From CAIOYC01 sp965277345 (GTDB taxonomy: Bacteria > Pseudomonadota > Alphaproteobacteria > Caulobacterales > Caulobacteraceae), in assembly GCA_965277345.1 (NCBI GenBank), contig CBDICI010000004.1, positions 682,001-746,000 of the forward strand: a DNA stretch of 64,000 nucleotides, read 5' to 3'. Position 1 is the first letter of the stretch. The number at the start of each line of letters is the position of its first letter. A program made the position numbers and the translations under genes. The notes beneath the pieces were generated by a model, which did no database searches, had not been told where the DNA came from, and saw nothing but the letters and a program-made list of their open reading frames with translations. Of this stretch, positions 48,915 through 57,467 are shown one piece after another.

Positions 48915-49099
48915 ACCGGATGCGGGCCCGGGCTTTGAGCCGGAGAACCGGTCACCACCCGGGGCGACCCGCCGCCGGCGGGGATGGTCCCCCAGTTAGG
49001 CTCGGGCTTTGGGGCCCGAGAATAGGACCGTCGCCCGCACGCTTCATTAGCGGGGCTCTTTAGCTTCAATTAGGCGCGGGCTTTGGGGCCCGAGAATAG
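48915..49099 (-). CRISPR. Decayed mini CRISPR array: two clear repeats, one spacer, a third degenerate repeat
   Basis: Read on the minus strand. Repeat 1 is 49099-49063 (37 nt), starting CTATTCTCGGGCCCC and ending ATTGAAGC. The spacer is 49062-49026 (37 nt). Repeat 2 is 49025-48989, matching repeat 1 at 32 of 37 bases, with four of the five changes in the last seven positions, as expected of the leader-distal end. A third, much weaker copy lies at 48951-48915, with AAAGCCCG exactly 74 bases on. Repeat 2 folds as CTCGGGC/GCCCGAG around a six-base loop, and the ATTGAAGC 3-prime end is like type I repeats. No leader is present: repeat 1 is joined directly to truncated cas1 coding DNA. Confidence 0.7.
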
Positions 49100-50188
49100 C
49101 ATTCTCGGCGCGCTCTGGTTCTTGATCTTGGCCGCGACCAGGGCCTTGGCGAAGGCGAGCCGGCGGGTCGGGTCGGCGGCGGCGGCGTATTGGGCGGTAC
49201 GGACCGCCGCGCTCCTCGGCCCCTGTCCGCCCGTGGCGCCCAGGAACCAGAAGCCGGAGGAGGCCCAGGCCACCGGCGTCTCCCGCCGCAGCAGTTCGTG
49301 CATGGCCGGCGTGGTCAGGCTGACGGGACCGGCGAGGACCAGCTCGGACACCTCGTCCAGCGGGACGATCCTGTCCGCCTCGCCCTCCACCTGCACCACC
49401 AGGGTGGCGTCGCGCTTGCCCACCCGCGCGCCCGGCGTCTGGACGTAGAGCGGCAGGGCGGGGCGGGCCGCCGGCGGTGGCGTGCGGCGGATCGCGCCCT
49501 TGCGGAACCAGTTCACCTCATCGGGCAGGCAAATGGGCAGGAGCGAGCAGCGCGGGCACTTGGGCGAATGGTCGAGCGGCGGCGGCGGCCGGCCGGCGGC
49601 CACCGACAGGCGCAGCTCCGAGGCGGCGCGCAGGGTCTCCGCCACCAGTTCCTCGGTAAACGGCACGCGCACCCGCTCGCGGCCGCCGGCGAACCATAGG
49701 GCGCCCTCCTCGCACCGATAGCCGGCGTCGCGCAGCAACAGGCCCTGGGCGCACACCTGCACCCGCTCCGGCAGATAGGCGCCCTCGGCGACGTGCGGCC
49801 GCTTGCCCGCCTTTACGTCCACCGGCGTGACGACGTCGCCCTCCGCCTCCAGGATGTCGATCTCGGCCGCCAGCCCCAGCCGCTCGGAGGCGAGCGACAG
49901 TCGGCGGGTCTTCAGCCGCCCGTCTTCGGGCAGCTCTTCGGGGGTGGGCAGCGGCGGCGCCCGGCCGGCCTCGGTGGCGGCGTGGGCGTGGTCGCCGGCG
50001 GCGGTGTCGGCGTTGCCGGCCCACTCCCCGTGCGCCCATTCCAGGAAGGCGAGGCGCGGGCAATACACCCACTCGTTGATCATGCGCGCCGGAACCAACA
50101 GGTCTTCCGCCCCGGCGGGCGGCGCGAACAGCTCAAGCTCGCCTTGGACAGCGCGGACAGGGTGCAAGCTTGTATCGGACTGGGACAT
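49070..50188 (-). pseudogene. cas4-cas1: Cas4-Cas1 fusion, Cas1 half truncated before its active site
   Basis: A 372-residue open frame; intact type I-G (I-U) fusions are about 550-560. The Cas4 nuclease domain (about 30-230) looks whole: Cys43 in VYCPRLAFLEW, Asp111 and the DVK pair Asp124/Lys126, Gln144, and Cys211, Cys214, Cys220, enough for a Fe-S cluster and RecB-type catalysis. Cas1 begins near 246 (LPLYVQTPGARVG) and stops after LAFAKALVAAKIKNQ at about 358. Thus the alpha-helical half with the Glu, His and Asp metal ligands is gone. The last nine codons and stop are the first CRISPR repeat. ATG at 50188 follows GGAGGG. No cas2, cas3, cas8 or csb gene is in the window. Integration is impossible; a working Cas4 nuclease is possible. 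Confidence 0.85.
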
Positions 50189-50250
50189 CGGCGGCCCTCC
50201 GCAACCGGAAGACGCAAGGGGTGGGCCGGTCCCGGAGAAGGGCCAAACCT

Positions 50251-50300
50251 GGAGCGTGTCCGGCGAAAGTGCGTGCGGTTTCGCTGCTCGAACGCGCTCC
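50251..50300. repeat. Palindromic element upstream of the Cas4-Cas1 gene
   Basis: GGAGCG (50251-50256) is inverted as CGCTCC (50295-50300), flanking a segment with GTCCGGCGAAAGTG, a sequence type often seen repeated in Caulobacteraceae genomes. It lies in the 438-base gap 50189-50626, which has no firm gene. Confidence 0.45.
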
Positions 50301-50370
50301 AATTAGGTGCGAAGACCCTTCTATCTGGCTCCGATGACCCGCTCTGAACGGTGAAGGCTGAGCCGTCCGT

Positions 50371-50577
50371 CTACAGACGGTTATTCACGTTGTCGCGTTT
50401 ATCCATGCCGGTTTGTCGATGTCGTAGTGCTTCGATACAACCCATAGCCAGGCGCTGGACATCGAACAGGACGTAGCGTCCGGCCGATGCTGACGGGTGT
50501 GTTGCGTGGTTGAGGGGCCAAAGTCCGGTCCTTAAGGCTTCGGCTGCAGACCTCAGGGCGAGCTTTCGGCTGACCAT
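50371..50577 (-). CDS. Short open frame with atypical codons, unknown
   Basis: A 68-residue frame between the GMC oxidoreductase and the Cas4-Cas1 remnant, of lower GC than its surroundings and using codons rare here (TTA, CTA, CGA). It ends at a small hairpin (CCGTCT/AGACGG). No family recognised. Possibly acquired DNA left from the same event as the cas remnant, or non-coding. Confidence 0.25.
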   Translation of the reverse strand: MVSRKLALRSAAEALRTGLWPLNHATHPSASAGRYVLFDVQRLAMGCIEALRHRQTGMDKRDNVNNRL

Positions 50578-50626
50578 CCCATCAGAAGCCGCATCCCGCG
50601 GCGGCCGCGTCAACGAGCCTCGACCG

Positions 50627-52192
50627 CTACCCCAGCCGCTCCTTGATATGATCGCCCATCCGCATGGCGTTTGCGACGATGGTCAGGGTCGGGTTCACCG
50701 CGGCGGCCGAGCAGAACACGCTGGCGTCGGCGACGTAGAGATTGTCGAGTTCGTGCGCCTTGCAGAAAGGGTCGACCACGGACGATGCCGCGTCAGCCCC
50801 CATCCGCGTGGTGCCGTTCATGTGGGCGGTGCCGTAGATCGGCAACAGCGAGTCGAACTGGAAATGATGCTGGCTGAGGATGTGCTTGTGATCGACAAAC
50901 CCGTCGAGGGCCTCGTCCAGGGCCTTCACCAGCCGGGTATGCCCTTCGAGATTGTTGTAGGTGTAGTCCAGGAAAATGCGCCCGTCCGCCGCCAGCCGTA
51001 CCCGGTTGTCCGGCAGCGGCAGGTCCTCGGAGATCACCAGAAAGCTCAGCAGCCGTTCGGCGATGGCGTTGGTGAACACGTCCGGCGCCAGGGCCGGCGG
51101 CAGTATGGCGGAGATCTGCCCCTCCAGCGTCTGGCCGGACATGTATTCCAGCGCCTGGATATGGCCCATGGGCAGGTCGTAGCCGCCGCGCGGATCGCCC
51201 CAGTAGAAATCGTTCATCGCCAGGGTCTTGGGGAAGGTGGAGTCGAGCTTGGCGGCGGTGAGCGAGACCACGGCCGTCAGGGTGTGGAACATATAGTTGC
51301 GCCCCACCTGATCCGAGCCGTTGGCGAGACCGTCCGGGTGCTGAGGGTTGTATGAGGCCAGCAGGATGGCGGCGGTGTTCACCGCGCCGGCGGCCAGCAC
51401 GACGACGTCGCCGGTCCAGCGCTCCTCGCCCTGCGCGGTCTGGCACACCACCGCCGAGACGGTCTTGCCGCCCGCGTCGGTCTCCAGCCGCTCAACCTTA
51501 CGGCCGGTGAGCAGAGTGACGTTGGGCAGGTCCAGCAGGGGATCGACGGCGATGGAGCGGGCGTCGCTCTTGGCCTTCATCAGGCAGGGATAACCGCCGC
51601 AGGTCTTGCAGCGGATGCAGGGCGAGTTCAGCCAGTGCTGCTCGTCGCGATTGACGCCGAGCGGGAGGTGGAACGGCTTGTAGCCCTGGCCCTCCAGGTG
51701 GGTGCGCAGGCCGGCGATGCCGAGGTCGTCCTTCATGGCGGGATAGGCGTAGGCCGGCTCGTCGCCGTCCTCGGTGGGGTCCTGGCCGCGCGCGCCGTGC
51801 ACCCGCCACAGGGTCTCCGCCTCCCCGTAATAGGGCTTCAGGTCGGTGAGCGAGATCGGCCAGGCGGGGGACAGGCCGCCGCCGTGCTTGACCTCATCGA
51901 AGTCGCGCCCCCGCAATCGCATCAGCGCCGCGCCGTAAAAGGTGGTGTTGCCGCCGACCCAATAGTGCGTGTTCGGACTGAACGGCTTGGAGTGCTTGTC
52001 GTACCAGTGCTCCTTGGTGCGGTAGCGCTTGTCGATGAACACCGCCTTGGCCGACCAGTTCTCCGCCTCCCGCGGCAGATGCTCGCCCCGCTCCAGGATC
52101 AGGATCGACTTGCCGGTGGGGGCCAGGCGTTGCGCCAGGGTCGCGCCGCCCGCGCCGGAGCCGATGATGACGATGTCGAAGTGGTTGGCCAT
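50627..52192 (-). CDS. GMC-family FAD-dependent oxidoreductase with a cysteine cluster
   Basis: A 521-residue flavoprotein alcohol dehydrogenase/oxidase. Rossmann IIGSGAGGATLAQRLA at the N-terminus, and the GMC C-terminal signature YVADASVFCSAAAVNPTLTI, with YGTAHMNGTTRMG carrying the catalytic His/Asn pair region. CIRCKTCGGYPCLMKAK near residue 195 is a C-x2-C-x2-C-x4-C cluster, present in a subset of bacterial members and resembling a metal or Fe-S site. Its start touches the stop of the SDR gene as TGATG. Substrate unknown. Confidence 0.92.
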   Translation of the reverse strand: MANHFDIVIIGSGAGGATLAQRLAPTGKSILILERGEHLPREAENWSAKAVFIDKRYRTKEHWYDKHSKPFSPNTHYWVGGNTTFYGAALMRLRGRDFDEVKHGGGLSPAWPISLTDLKPYYGEAETLWRVHGARGQDPTEDGDEPAYAYPAMKDDLGIAGLRTHLEGQGYKPFHLPLGVNRDEQHWLNSPCIRCKTCGGYPCLMKAKSDARSIAVDPLLDLPNVTLLTGRKVERLETDAGGKTVSAVVCQTAQGEERWTGDVVVLAAGAVNTAAILLASYNPQHPDGLANGSDQVGRNYMFHTLTAVVSLTAAKLDSTFPKTLAMNDFYWGDPRGGYDLPMGHIQALEYMSGQTLEGQISAILPPALAPDVFTNAIAERLLSFLVISEDLPLPDNRVRLAADGRIFLDYTYNNLEGHTRLVKALDEALDGFVDHKHILSQHHFQFDSLLPIYGTAHMNGTTRMGADAASSVVDPFCKAHELDNLYVADASVFCSAAAVNPTLTIVANAMRMGDHIKERLG

Positions 52193-53037
52193 CAGGTCTC
52201 CGCCTTGGCTTCCGGTGATCCGGGCGCCGGCGGCAAGCGGAACCGCGCCGAGCCCTTCATCAGGATGGCGCGCACCAGTCCGTGCGGCAGTCGGCGCATC
52301 ATGAACACGGCGATGCGGTTATGCAGGCCGGGTATGACCACCACTTTTCCAGCCAGGTTGCCCTCGATGGCCGCCTCGACCACCGGTTCCGGCGTCTGCA
52401 GCAGGAAGTCCGGCGCGCTGTGGCCCGCGGCCTTGGTGCCGTTCGCCTCGGCGAATTCGCTCTCCGTGGCGCCGGGGCAGAGGGCGGTGACCCTGACGCC
52501 GTGCGGCCGAAGTTCGGCGTCCAGCGCCTCGGAGAACTTGATCGTGTAGCTCTTGGCCGCCGGATAGAGGGAGTGGCCGGCCACACCCGGCGCGAAGCCG
52601 GCGATGGAGGCGACGTTGATAATCGACCCCCGCCCGCGCGCGATCATGCCGGGAATGACGAGATGGGCGAGGCCGGTGGCGGAGACGATCAGCGTCATCA
52701 GAAAGTCGCGCTGGCGCTGCCACGGCACGCCGGCGAAGTCCTGGGCGATGGAGAAGCCCGCATTGTTGACCAGCACGTCCGCCGATCGGCCGTGCGCGGA
52801 GAGCGCCGCCATCACCCGCGCCTCGGCGCCCACCGCCGCGAGGTCCTGCGCGATCACATAGGCCTCGACGCCGTGGGTCCCTCGAAGCTCCGCCGCCAGC
52901 GTTTCCAGCCGGTCCGCCCGCCGCGCCACCAGGGCGACGTCGTGGCCCCGCCCCGCATAGGCGCGAGCGAAAGCCTCGCCGATACCGGCGGAGGCGCCGG
53001 TGATCAGCGCCAGGGGGCGGGTCGATGGCGTGGCCAT
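52192..53037 (-). CDS. Short-chain dehydrogenase/reductase
   Basis: A 281-residue SDR: NAD(P) loop ALITGASAGIGEAFARAY, VNNAGFSIAQDF, the active-site serine in NVASIAGF, and YPAAKSYTIKF as the Tyr-x3-Lys pair. ARG after the first beta strand (LVARRADRLETL) suggests NADP preference. Extended C-terminus with basic residues. Coupled to the GMC gene downstream (TGATG). Confidence 0.92.
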   Translation of the reverse strand: MATPSTRPLALITGASAGIGEAFARAYAGRGHDVALVARRADRLETLAAELRGTHGVEAYVIAQDLAAVGAEARVMAALSAHGRSADVLVNNAGFSIAQDFAGVPWQRQRDFLMTLIVSATGLAHLVIPGMIARGRGSIINVASIAGFAPGVAGHSLYPAAKSYTIKFSEALDAELRPHGVRVTALCPGATESEFAEANGTKAAGHSAPDFLLQTPEPVVEAAIEGNLAGKVVVIPGLHNRIAVFMMRRLPHGLVRAILMKGSARFRLPPAPGSPEAKAET

Positions 53038-53040
53038 GGT

Positions 53041-53856
53041 CTAGGACATGGCCCCCGGTCGGGCGATGGGATGGGAGCTCGATAGGCCGCCGTCGACCAC
53101 GAAGGCCTGGCCGTTCACATAGGACGCCTCGTCCGAGGCCAGGAACAGGCCCATGTTGGCGATCTCCACCGGCGCACCGGCGCGGCGCAGGGGATTGAGT
53201 TGGCCGAGCTTGGACTCCGTGCCCTTCTCCCGCGCCCGGTCGAACATGGGCTGGGTCATGCCCGTCTCGATCAGGCCGGGACAGATGGCGTTCACCCGGA
53301 TGCCGGACCCGGCCAGCTGCTGGGCGGAGGTCTGCACCAGATTGATCACCCCTGCCTTGGAGGCGGAATACGGCGGCCCGCCCGCGCCGGACCGCAGCCC
53401 CGCCACCGAGGCGGTGCAGATGATCGAGCCCGGCTTTTTGGCCTCTATCATCGCCCGCGCGGCGTATTTGATCAGCAGGAAGGGGCCGATCAGGTTCACC
53501 CGCAATAGGCCTTCCCAGTCTGACGCACTGAGGTCGAGCAAGGGCACAAGGCCGCCCGAGACGCCCGCATTGGCCCAGCACGCGTCAAGCCCGCCGAAGG
53601 TGTCGACCGCGGTCTGCACCGCCCGCTCCACATCGCTTTCCGCGCCCGCGTCGGCGATCAGACCCATGGCCTTGCCGCCCGTCGCCTCGATGTCGTGGGC
53701 CACGTCCATCACCGCCAGGACCCGATCCACCGCCAGCACGCTGGCGCCCTCGCGGGCGAAGAGCGCCGCGGCGGCCTTGCCGATCCCCGAACCCGCACCG
53801 GTGATCAGCGCCGTCCTGCCCTGCAGCCGTCCCATGGCGCTTACCTTCTTTTCCAT
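53041..53856 (-). CDS. Short-chain dehydrogenase/reductase, classical type
   Basis: A 271-residue classical SDR: ALITGAGSGIGKAAAALFAR, the acidic LAVDRV after the second strand (NAD preference), ANAGVSGG, CTASVAGL, YSASKAG with Tyr and Lys, and the family end FVVDGG. Start 53856 has GGAA upstream; 53883 and 53835 are alternatives. Three bases before the other SDR, so gmc-sdr-sdr form one transcription unit of unknown substrate, plausibly a cyclic or steroid-type alcohol. Confidence 0.92.
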   Translation of the reverse strand: MEKKVSAMGRLQGRTALITGAGSGIGKAAAALFAREGASVLAVDRVLAVMDVAHDIEATGGKAMGLIADAGAESDVERAVQTAVDTFGGLDACWANAGVSGGLVPLLDLSASDWEGLLRVNLIGPFLLIKYAARAMIEAKKPGSIICTASVAGLRSGAGGPPYSASKAGVINLVQTSAQQLAGSGIRVNAICPGLIETGMTQPMFDRAREKGTESKLGQLNPLRRAGAPVEIANMGLFLASDEASYVNGQAFVVDGGLSSSHPIARPGAMS

Positions 53857-53978
53857 CGGTTCCGATCTGTCCGCCCGCGCCATCGACTGTCAATGGGGAG
53901 GGAACGTGTGCGGGCGGCGCGGTTTCAAGTCAGAGATGAAAGCGCTAGGCTTCATCGCCTTCCGAAAGGGGGTTTTCG

Positions 53979-56099
53979 TTGACGCACCTGCACCTCCCGC
54001 TTGTTCCCCTGGTGCTCATCGGACTGGTCGCCACAGCGGTCGGCCTGTTCGGGCTGCTGCTGGGCGTGCGTCGGCTGAGGGCCCAGGTGGCGCGGGAGCG
54101 GGTGCGGGGCCGCCGCCAGTTGCAGGCGGTGATCGAGCAGATGCCGCTTGGCGTGCTCGTGGTGGATGGATCGGACGCCACCGTGCTGTTCGCCAATCCG
54201 GAGGCCGAGCGGCTGTATGGACACAAGGCCGCCGTCAGGGAGGCGTGGCATCGCGAGGACGGCACGGGTGTGCTGACCGATGACGACGGCCCGGCGCCGC
54301 CGGAGGCCTACACGGTGCACCAGGCCCTGGCGGAGCGGCGCCGGGTGGGGCCGGAGCTTCGGCGCTATCGTCGGGGCGATGGCCGGGTCGTAACCTTCGA
54401 GGTTTCGGCCGCCCCGATCTTCGACGCCCATGGCGACATCGAATTGGCCGTGGTGGCCTTTCAGGACGTCACCGAGCGTTTGAAGGCGGAGGAGGCGCTC
54501 CGCCGCAACGCCGCCGTCGAAGAAAGCGTGGCGCAGTTCCGCCTGATCGCCGACAGCGCGCCGGTGCTGTTGTGGATTTCCGAGCTGGGCGGCAAGCGGC
54601 GCTTCGTCAATCAGGCCTATGTGGATTTCCTCGGCGTCGGCTTCGAGGAAGCCGTGGCGTTCGACTGGCGCAAGGCGCTGCATCCCGACGATCTCGAGCG
54701 CATCCTGCGAGAACAGGTGGCGGGCGAGGCCTCGCTCAAGCCCTTCTATCTCGAAGCCCGCTATCGCCGCGCGGACGGCGAGTTCCGCTGGACCCGGTCC
54801 CTGTCGCAGCCGCGCTGGGACGAGACCGGCGCCCACGCCGGCTTCGTCGGTGTGGCCTATGACGTCACCGACACCAAACGGGCCGAGAGCGACCTGCTGC
54901 GCATCAACGAGCTGTTGGAGGAGCGGGTCGAGGCCGCTCTCCGCGAAAAGGACCAGGCGGAAGCGGCGCTGGCCCACGCCCAGAAGATGGAAGCGGTGGG
55001 GCGATTGACCGGCGGCGTCGCCCACGACTTCAACAACCTGCTCACCGTCGTCATCGGCGCGCTGGACCTGATGCTGAAACATCCCGAGGACGAGGCGCGC
55101 CGCACGCGGCTGGGCGAGGCGGCGCTGTCGGCCGCCCGGCGCGGCGAACGGCTGACCCAACAGCTCCTGGCCTTTTCCCGCCGTCAGGCCCTGCGGCCGG
55201 AGACCGTCGATCTGGACGCCATGATCGGGGAGATTGAGCCGCTCCTGCGACGGGCCGTGGGCGAGACGCGCCGATTCGAGCTTGTCAGCCGGGCGGGCGG
55301 GACCGTGACCCGCGTCGACCCGGCCCAGTTCGAGGCGGCGCTGCTCAACCTCGTGATCAACGCCAGCGACGCCACGCCCGACGGGGGGGGTATCTCGGTG
55401 GTCACCGAGCGGGTGCACGGCGGCCCCGACATCGCGCCCGAGCTGGAGGCCGCCGACTACGTCCGCGTACAGGTTCGCGATACCGGCGGGGGAATGAGCC
55501 CGGAGGTCATGACCCAGGCGTTCGAGCCGTTCTTCACCACCAAGGACCCGGGCAAGGGCACCGGACTCGGTCTCAGCCAGGTCTACGGCTTCGCCCGCCA
55601 GTCCGGAGGCGCGGCGACCATCGAAAGCACCCCCGGCCGGGGGACGACGGTAAGCCTCCATCTCCGCGCGGCGGAACGGCCGGACGCGCCCCATGAAGCG
55701 GCCGTCAAGCCGAGGTCCGGCCCGCACGATAGCCTTGACGTGTTGCTGGTCGAAGACGACTCCAGCGTCGCGGCCATCGTCGAGACCATGTTGCAGGATC
55801 TCGGCCATCGCGTGACACTGGCGGACTCGGCGGCGCCGGCGCTCGCCCTGATCGAGACGGGCGGCGCCTTCGACCTCTTGCTCACCGACGTGGTCATGCC
55901 CGGCGGCATGGATGGCGTCCAGCTCGCCCTCCGGGCGGTGGAAGTCCGGCCCGATCTTCGCGTGCTGCTGAGTTCGGGCTACCCCCGCGACGCGCTCAAC
56001 GAGACCATGGCCGAGGCGCGCTGGCCGTTGCTGCGCAAGCCCTATACCAAGGCCGAGTTGGCGGACTGCTTGCAAAGTTTCGGCGCCGACCCGACCTGA
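53979..56099 (+). CDS. Membrane-anchored PAS hybrid histidine kinase with C-terminal receiver
   Basis: A 706-residue sensor kinase. TTG start with AAGGGGG upstream; one membrane segment at about 6-30, then a short basic stretch. Two PAS domains (about 45-165, 185-305), a short coiled coil, HisKA GGVAHDFNNLL with His349, HATPase with NASDATPDGG and GTGLGLSQVYGFARQ, and a receiver with LLLTDVVMPGG (Asp637). Same layout and much identity in the kinase core with the protein at 22695-25103, so a paralogue. No cognate regulator adjacent. Confidence 0.92.
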   Translation: MTHLHLPLVPLVLIGLVATAVGLFGLLLGVRRLRAQVARERVRGRRQLQAVIEQMPLGVLVVDGSDATVLFANPEAERLYGHKAAVREAWHREDGTGVLTDDDGPAPPEAYTVHQALAERRRVGPELRRYRRGDGRVVTFEVSAAPIFDAHGDIELAVVAFQDVTERLKAEEALRRNAAVEESVAQFRLIADSAPVLLWISELGGKRRFVNQAYVDFLGVGFEEAVAFDWRKALHPDDLERILREQVAGEASLKPFYLEARYRRADGEFRWTRSLSQPRWDETGAHAGFVGVAYDVTDTKRAESDLLRINELLEERVEAALREKDQAEAALAHAQKMEAVGRLTGGVAHDFNNLLTVVIGALDLMLKHPEDEARRTRLGEAALSAARRGERLTQQLLAFSRRQALRPETVDLDAMIGEIEPLLRRAVGETRRFELVSRAGGTVTRVDPAQFEAALLNLVINASDATPDGGGISVVTERVHGGPDIAPELEAADYVRVQVRDTGGGMSPEVMTQAFEPFFTTKDPGKGTGLGLSQVYGFARQSGGAATIESTPGRGTTVSLHLRAAERPDAPHEAAVKPRSGPHDSLDVLLVEDDSSVAAIVETMLQDLGHRVTLADSAAPALALIETGGAFDLLLTDVVMPGGMDGVQLALRAVEVRPDLRVLLSSGYPRDALNETMAEARWPLLRKPYTKAELADCLQSFGADPT

Positions 56100-56183
56100 C
56101 CGAGGCCCCGGGCCCGGAACGGTCCGGCTTGCCAAGGCGTTAGCGATATCCGGCCCACGTGACCCTTTCGACGGAATTCCCCC

Positions 56184-57467
56184 ATGGACGGCCCAAGCGC
56201 GGCTGAGCGCCAACCGCACCGTGGGGTCGATCGCGCGTCGATCCTGGAGCGCTATACCCTGGTCCGCGCGGCCACGGTTCGGCTGACCGCGGACCTGACG
56301 CCCGAGGACGCGCTCGTGCAGTCCATGCCCGACGCCAGCCCGGCCAAGTGGCACCTGGCCCACACGGCCTGGTTCTTCGAGACCTTTCTGCTTGAGCCCT
56401 CGCTCGCGGACTACCGGCCCTTCGATCCCGACTTCGGCTATCTGTTCAACTCCTACTACGAGGCCGTCGGTCCGCGTCATGCCCGTCCCGAGCGCGGGCT
56501 GCTGACCCGGCCGGGGCTGGAGCGGGTGATGGGCTATCGCACCCATGTGGACCGGGCGATGACGGCGATGATCGAGACGCTGCCGGATACCGAACTGGCC
56601 TCGGCCATCCCGCTGATCACCCTCGGCCTGCAGCATGAGCAGCAGCATCAGGAACTGATCCTGATGGACATCAAGCACGCCTTCTCCCGCAACCCGCTGG
56701 AGCCGACGTTCCGGGAGCGGACAATACGCGGGGCGGTCGCCGCGCCGCCCGTTCGGTGGTCGCCGGTCGAGGGTGGTTTGCGCCGGATCGGTCACGACGG
56801 CGACGGCTTCGCCTTCGACAACGAGGGGCCGCGTCACAAGGTCTGGTTGGAGCCGTTCGCCCTGGCCGACCGGCTGGTAACGGCGGGCGACTATCTCGCC
56901 TTCATCGACGATGGCGGGTATCGTCGCCCCGAGTTCTGGCTGTCCGACGGATGGGCCGCCGTACAGGCCCACGGCTGGTCCGCCCCGCTCTACTGGCGGG
57001 AAGAGGCGCCCGGCGCTTGGTCGATGTTCACCCTGGAGGGCCGACGCCCACTCGATCCGAATGAGCCGGTCTGTCACCTGAACTTCTACGAAGCCGACGC
57101 CTTCGCGCTCTGGGCCGGGGCGCGGTTGCCCACCGAAGCGGAGTGGGAGGTGGCCGCCGAAACCGCGTCGCCTCTCGCCGAGGCCCTGCACCTGCACCCT
57201 AACGCGGCCTCGGACGGCGCGGGACCGCGCCAGCTGTTCGGCGAGGTCTGGCAGTGGACGTCCAGCGCCTATCGGCCCTATCCCGGCTTTCGCGCCGCTC
57301 CAGGCGCGGTGGGCGAATACAACGGCAAGTTCATGTCGGGCCAGATGGTGCTGCGCGGCTCGGCCTGTGTCACCCCGCCCGGCCACGCGCGTATTACCTA
57401 CCGAAACTTCTTCCCGCCCGACGCGCGTTGGGCCTTTTCCGGACTGAGGCTGGCCCGAGATGCTTGA
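56184..57467 (+). CDS. egtB: Ergothioneine biosynthesis sulfoxide synthase EgtB
   Basis: A 427-residue non-heme iron enzyme joining hercynine to a thiol donor (gamma-glutamylcysteine or cysteine) with O2. A DinB-like N-terminal domain carries the iron ligands: His57 or His60 in KWHLAHTAWF and His151, His155 in LQHEQQHQELILM. A formylglycine-type C-terminal domain ends RGSACVTPPGHARITYRNFF with FSGLRLARD. No egtA, egtC or egtE nearby, so the thiol donor is not shown by context. Overlaps egtD by eight bases. Confidence 0.95.
   Translation: MDGPSAAERQPHRGVDRASILERYTLVRAATVRLTADLTPEDALVQSMPDASPAKWHLAHTAWFFETFLLEPSLADYRPFDPDFGYLFNSYYEAVGPRHARPERGLLTRPGLERVMGYRTHVDRAMTAMIETLPDTELASAIPLITLGLQHEQQHQELILMDIKHAFSRNPLEPTFRERTIRGAVAAPPVRWSPVEGGLRRIGHDGDGFAFDNEGPRHKVWLEPFALADRLVTAGDYLAFIDDGGYRRPEFWLSDGWAAVQAHGWSAPLYWREEAPGAWSMFTLEGRRPLDPNEPVCHLNFYEADAFALWAGARLPTEAEWEVAAETASPLAEALHLHPNAASDGAGPRQLFGEVWQWTSSAYRPYPGFRAAPGAVGEYNGKFMSGQMVLRGSACVTPPGHARITYRNFFPPDARWAFSGLRLARDA

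Noticed and set aside
53901..53925. GGAAC-N16-GTTT upstream of the second hybrid kinase, similar to an EcfG/SigT promoter
   Set aside because: The -10 part lacks the expected CGTT at 16-17 bases; one such match is expected by chance in GC-rich DNA.
53952..57386. A 1144-codon minus-strand frame opposite the second kinase and egtB
   Set aside because: Shadow frame; the plus strand holds well-conserved kinase and EgtB proteins.
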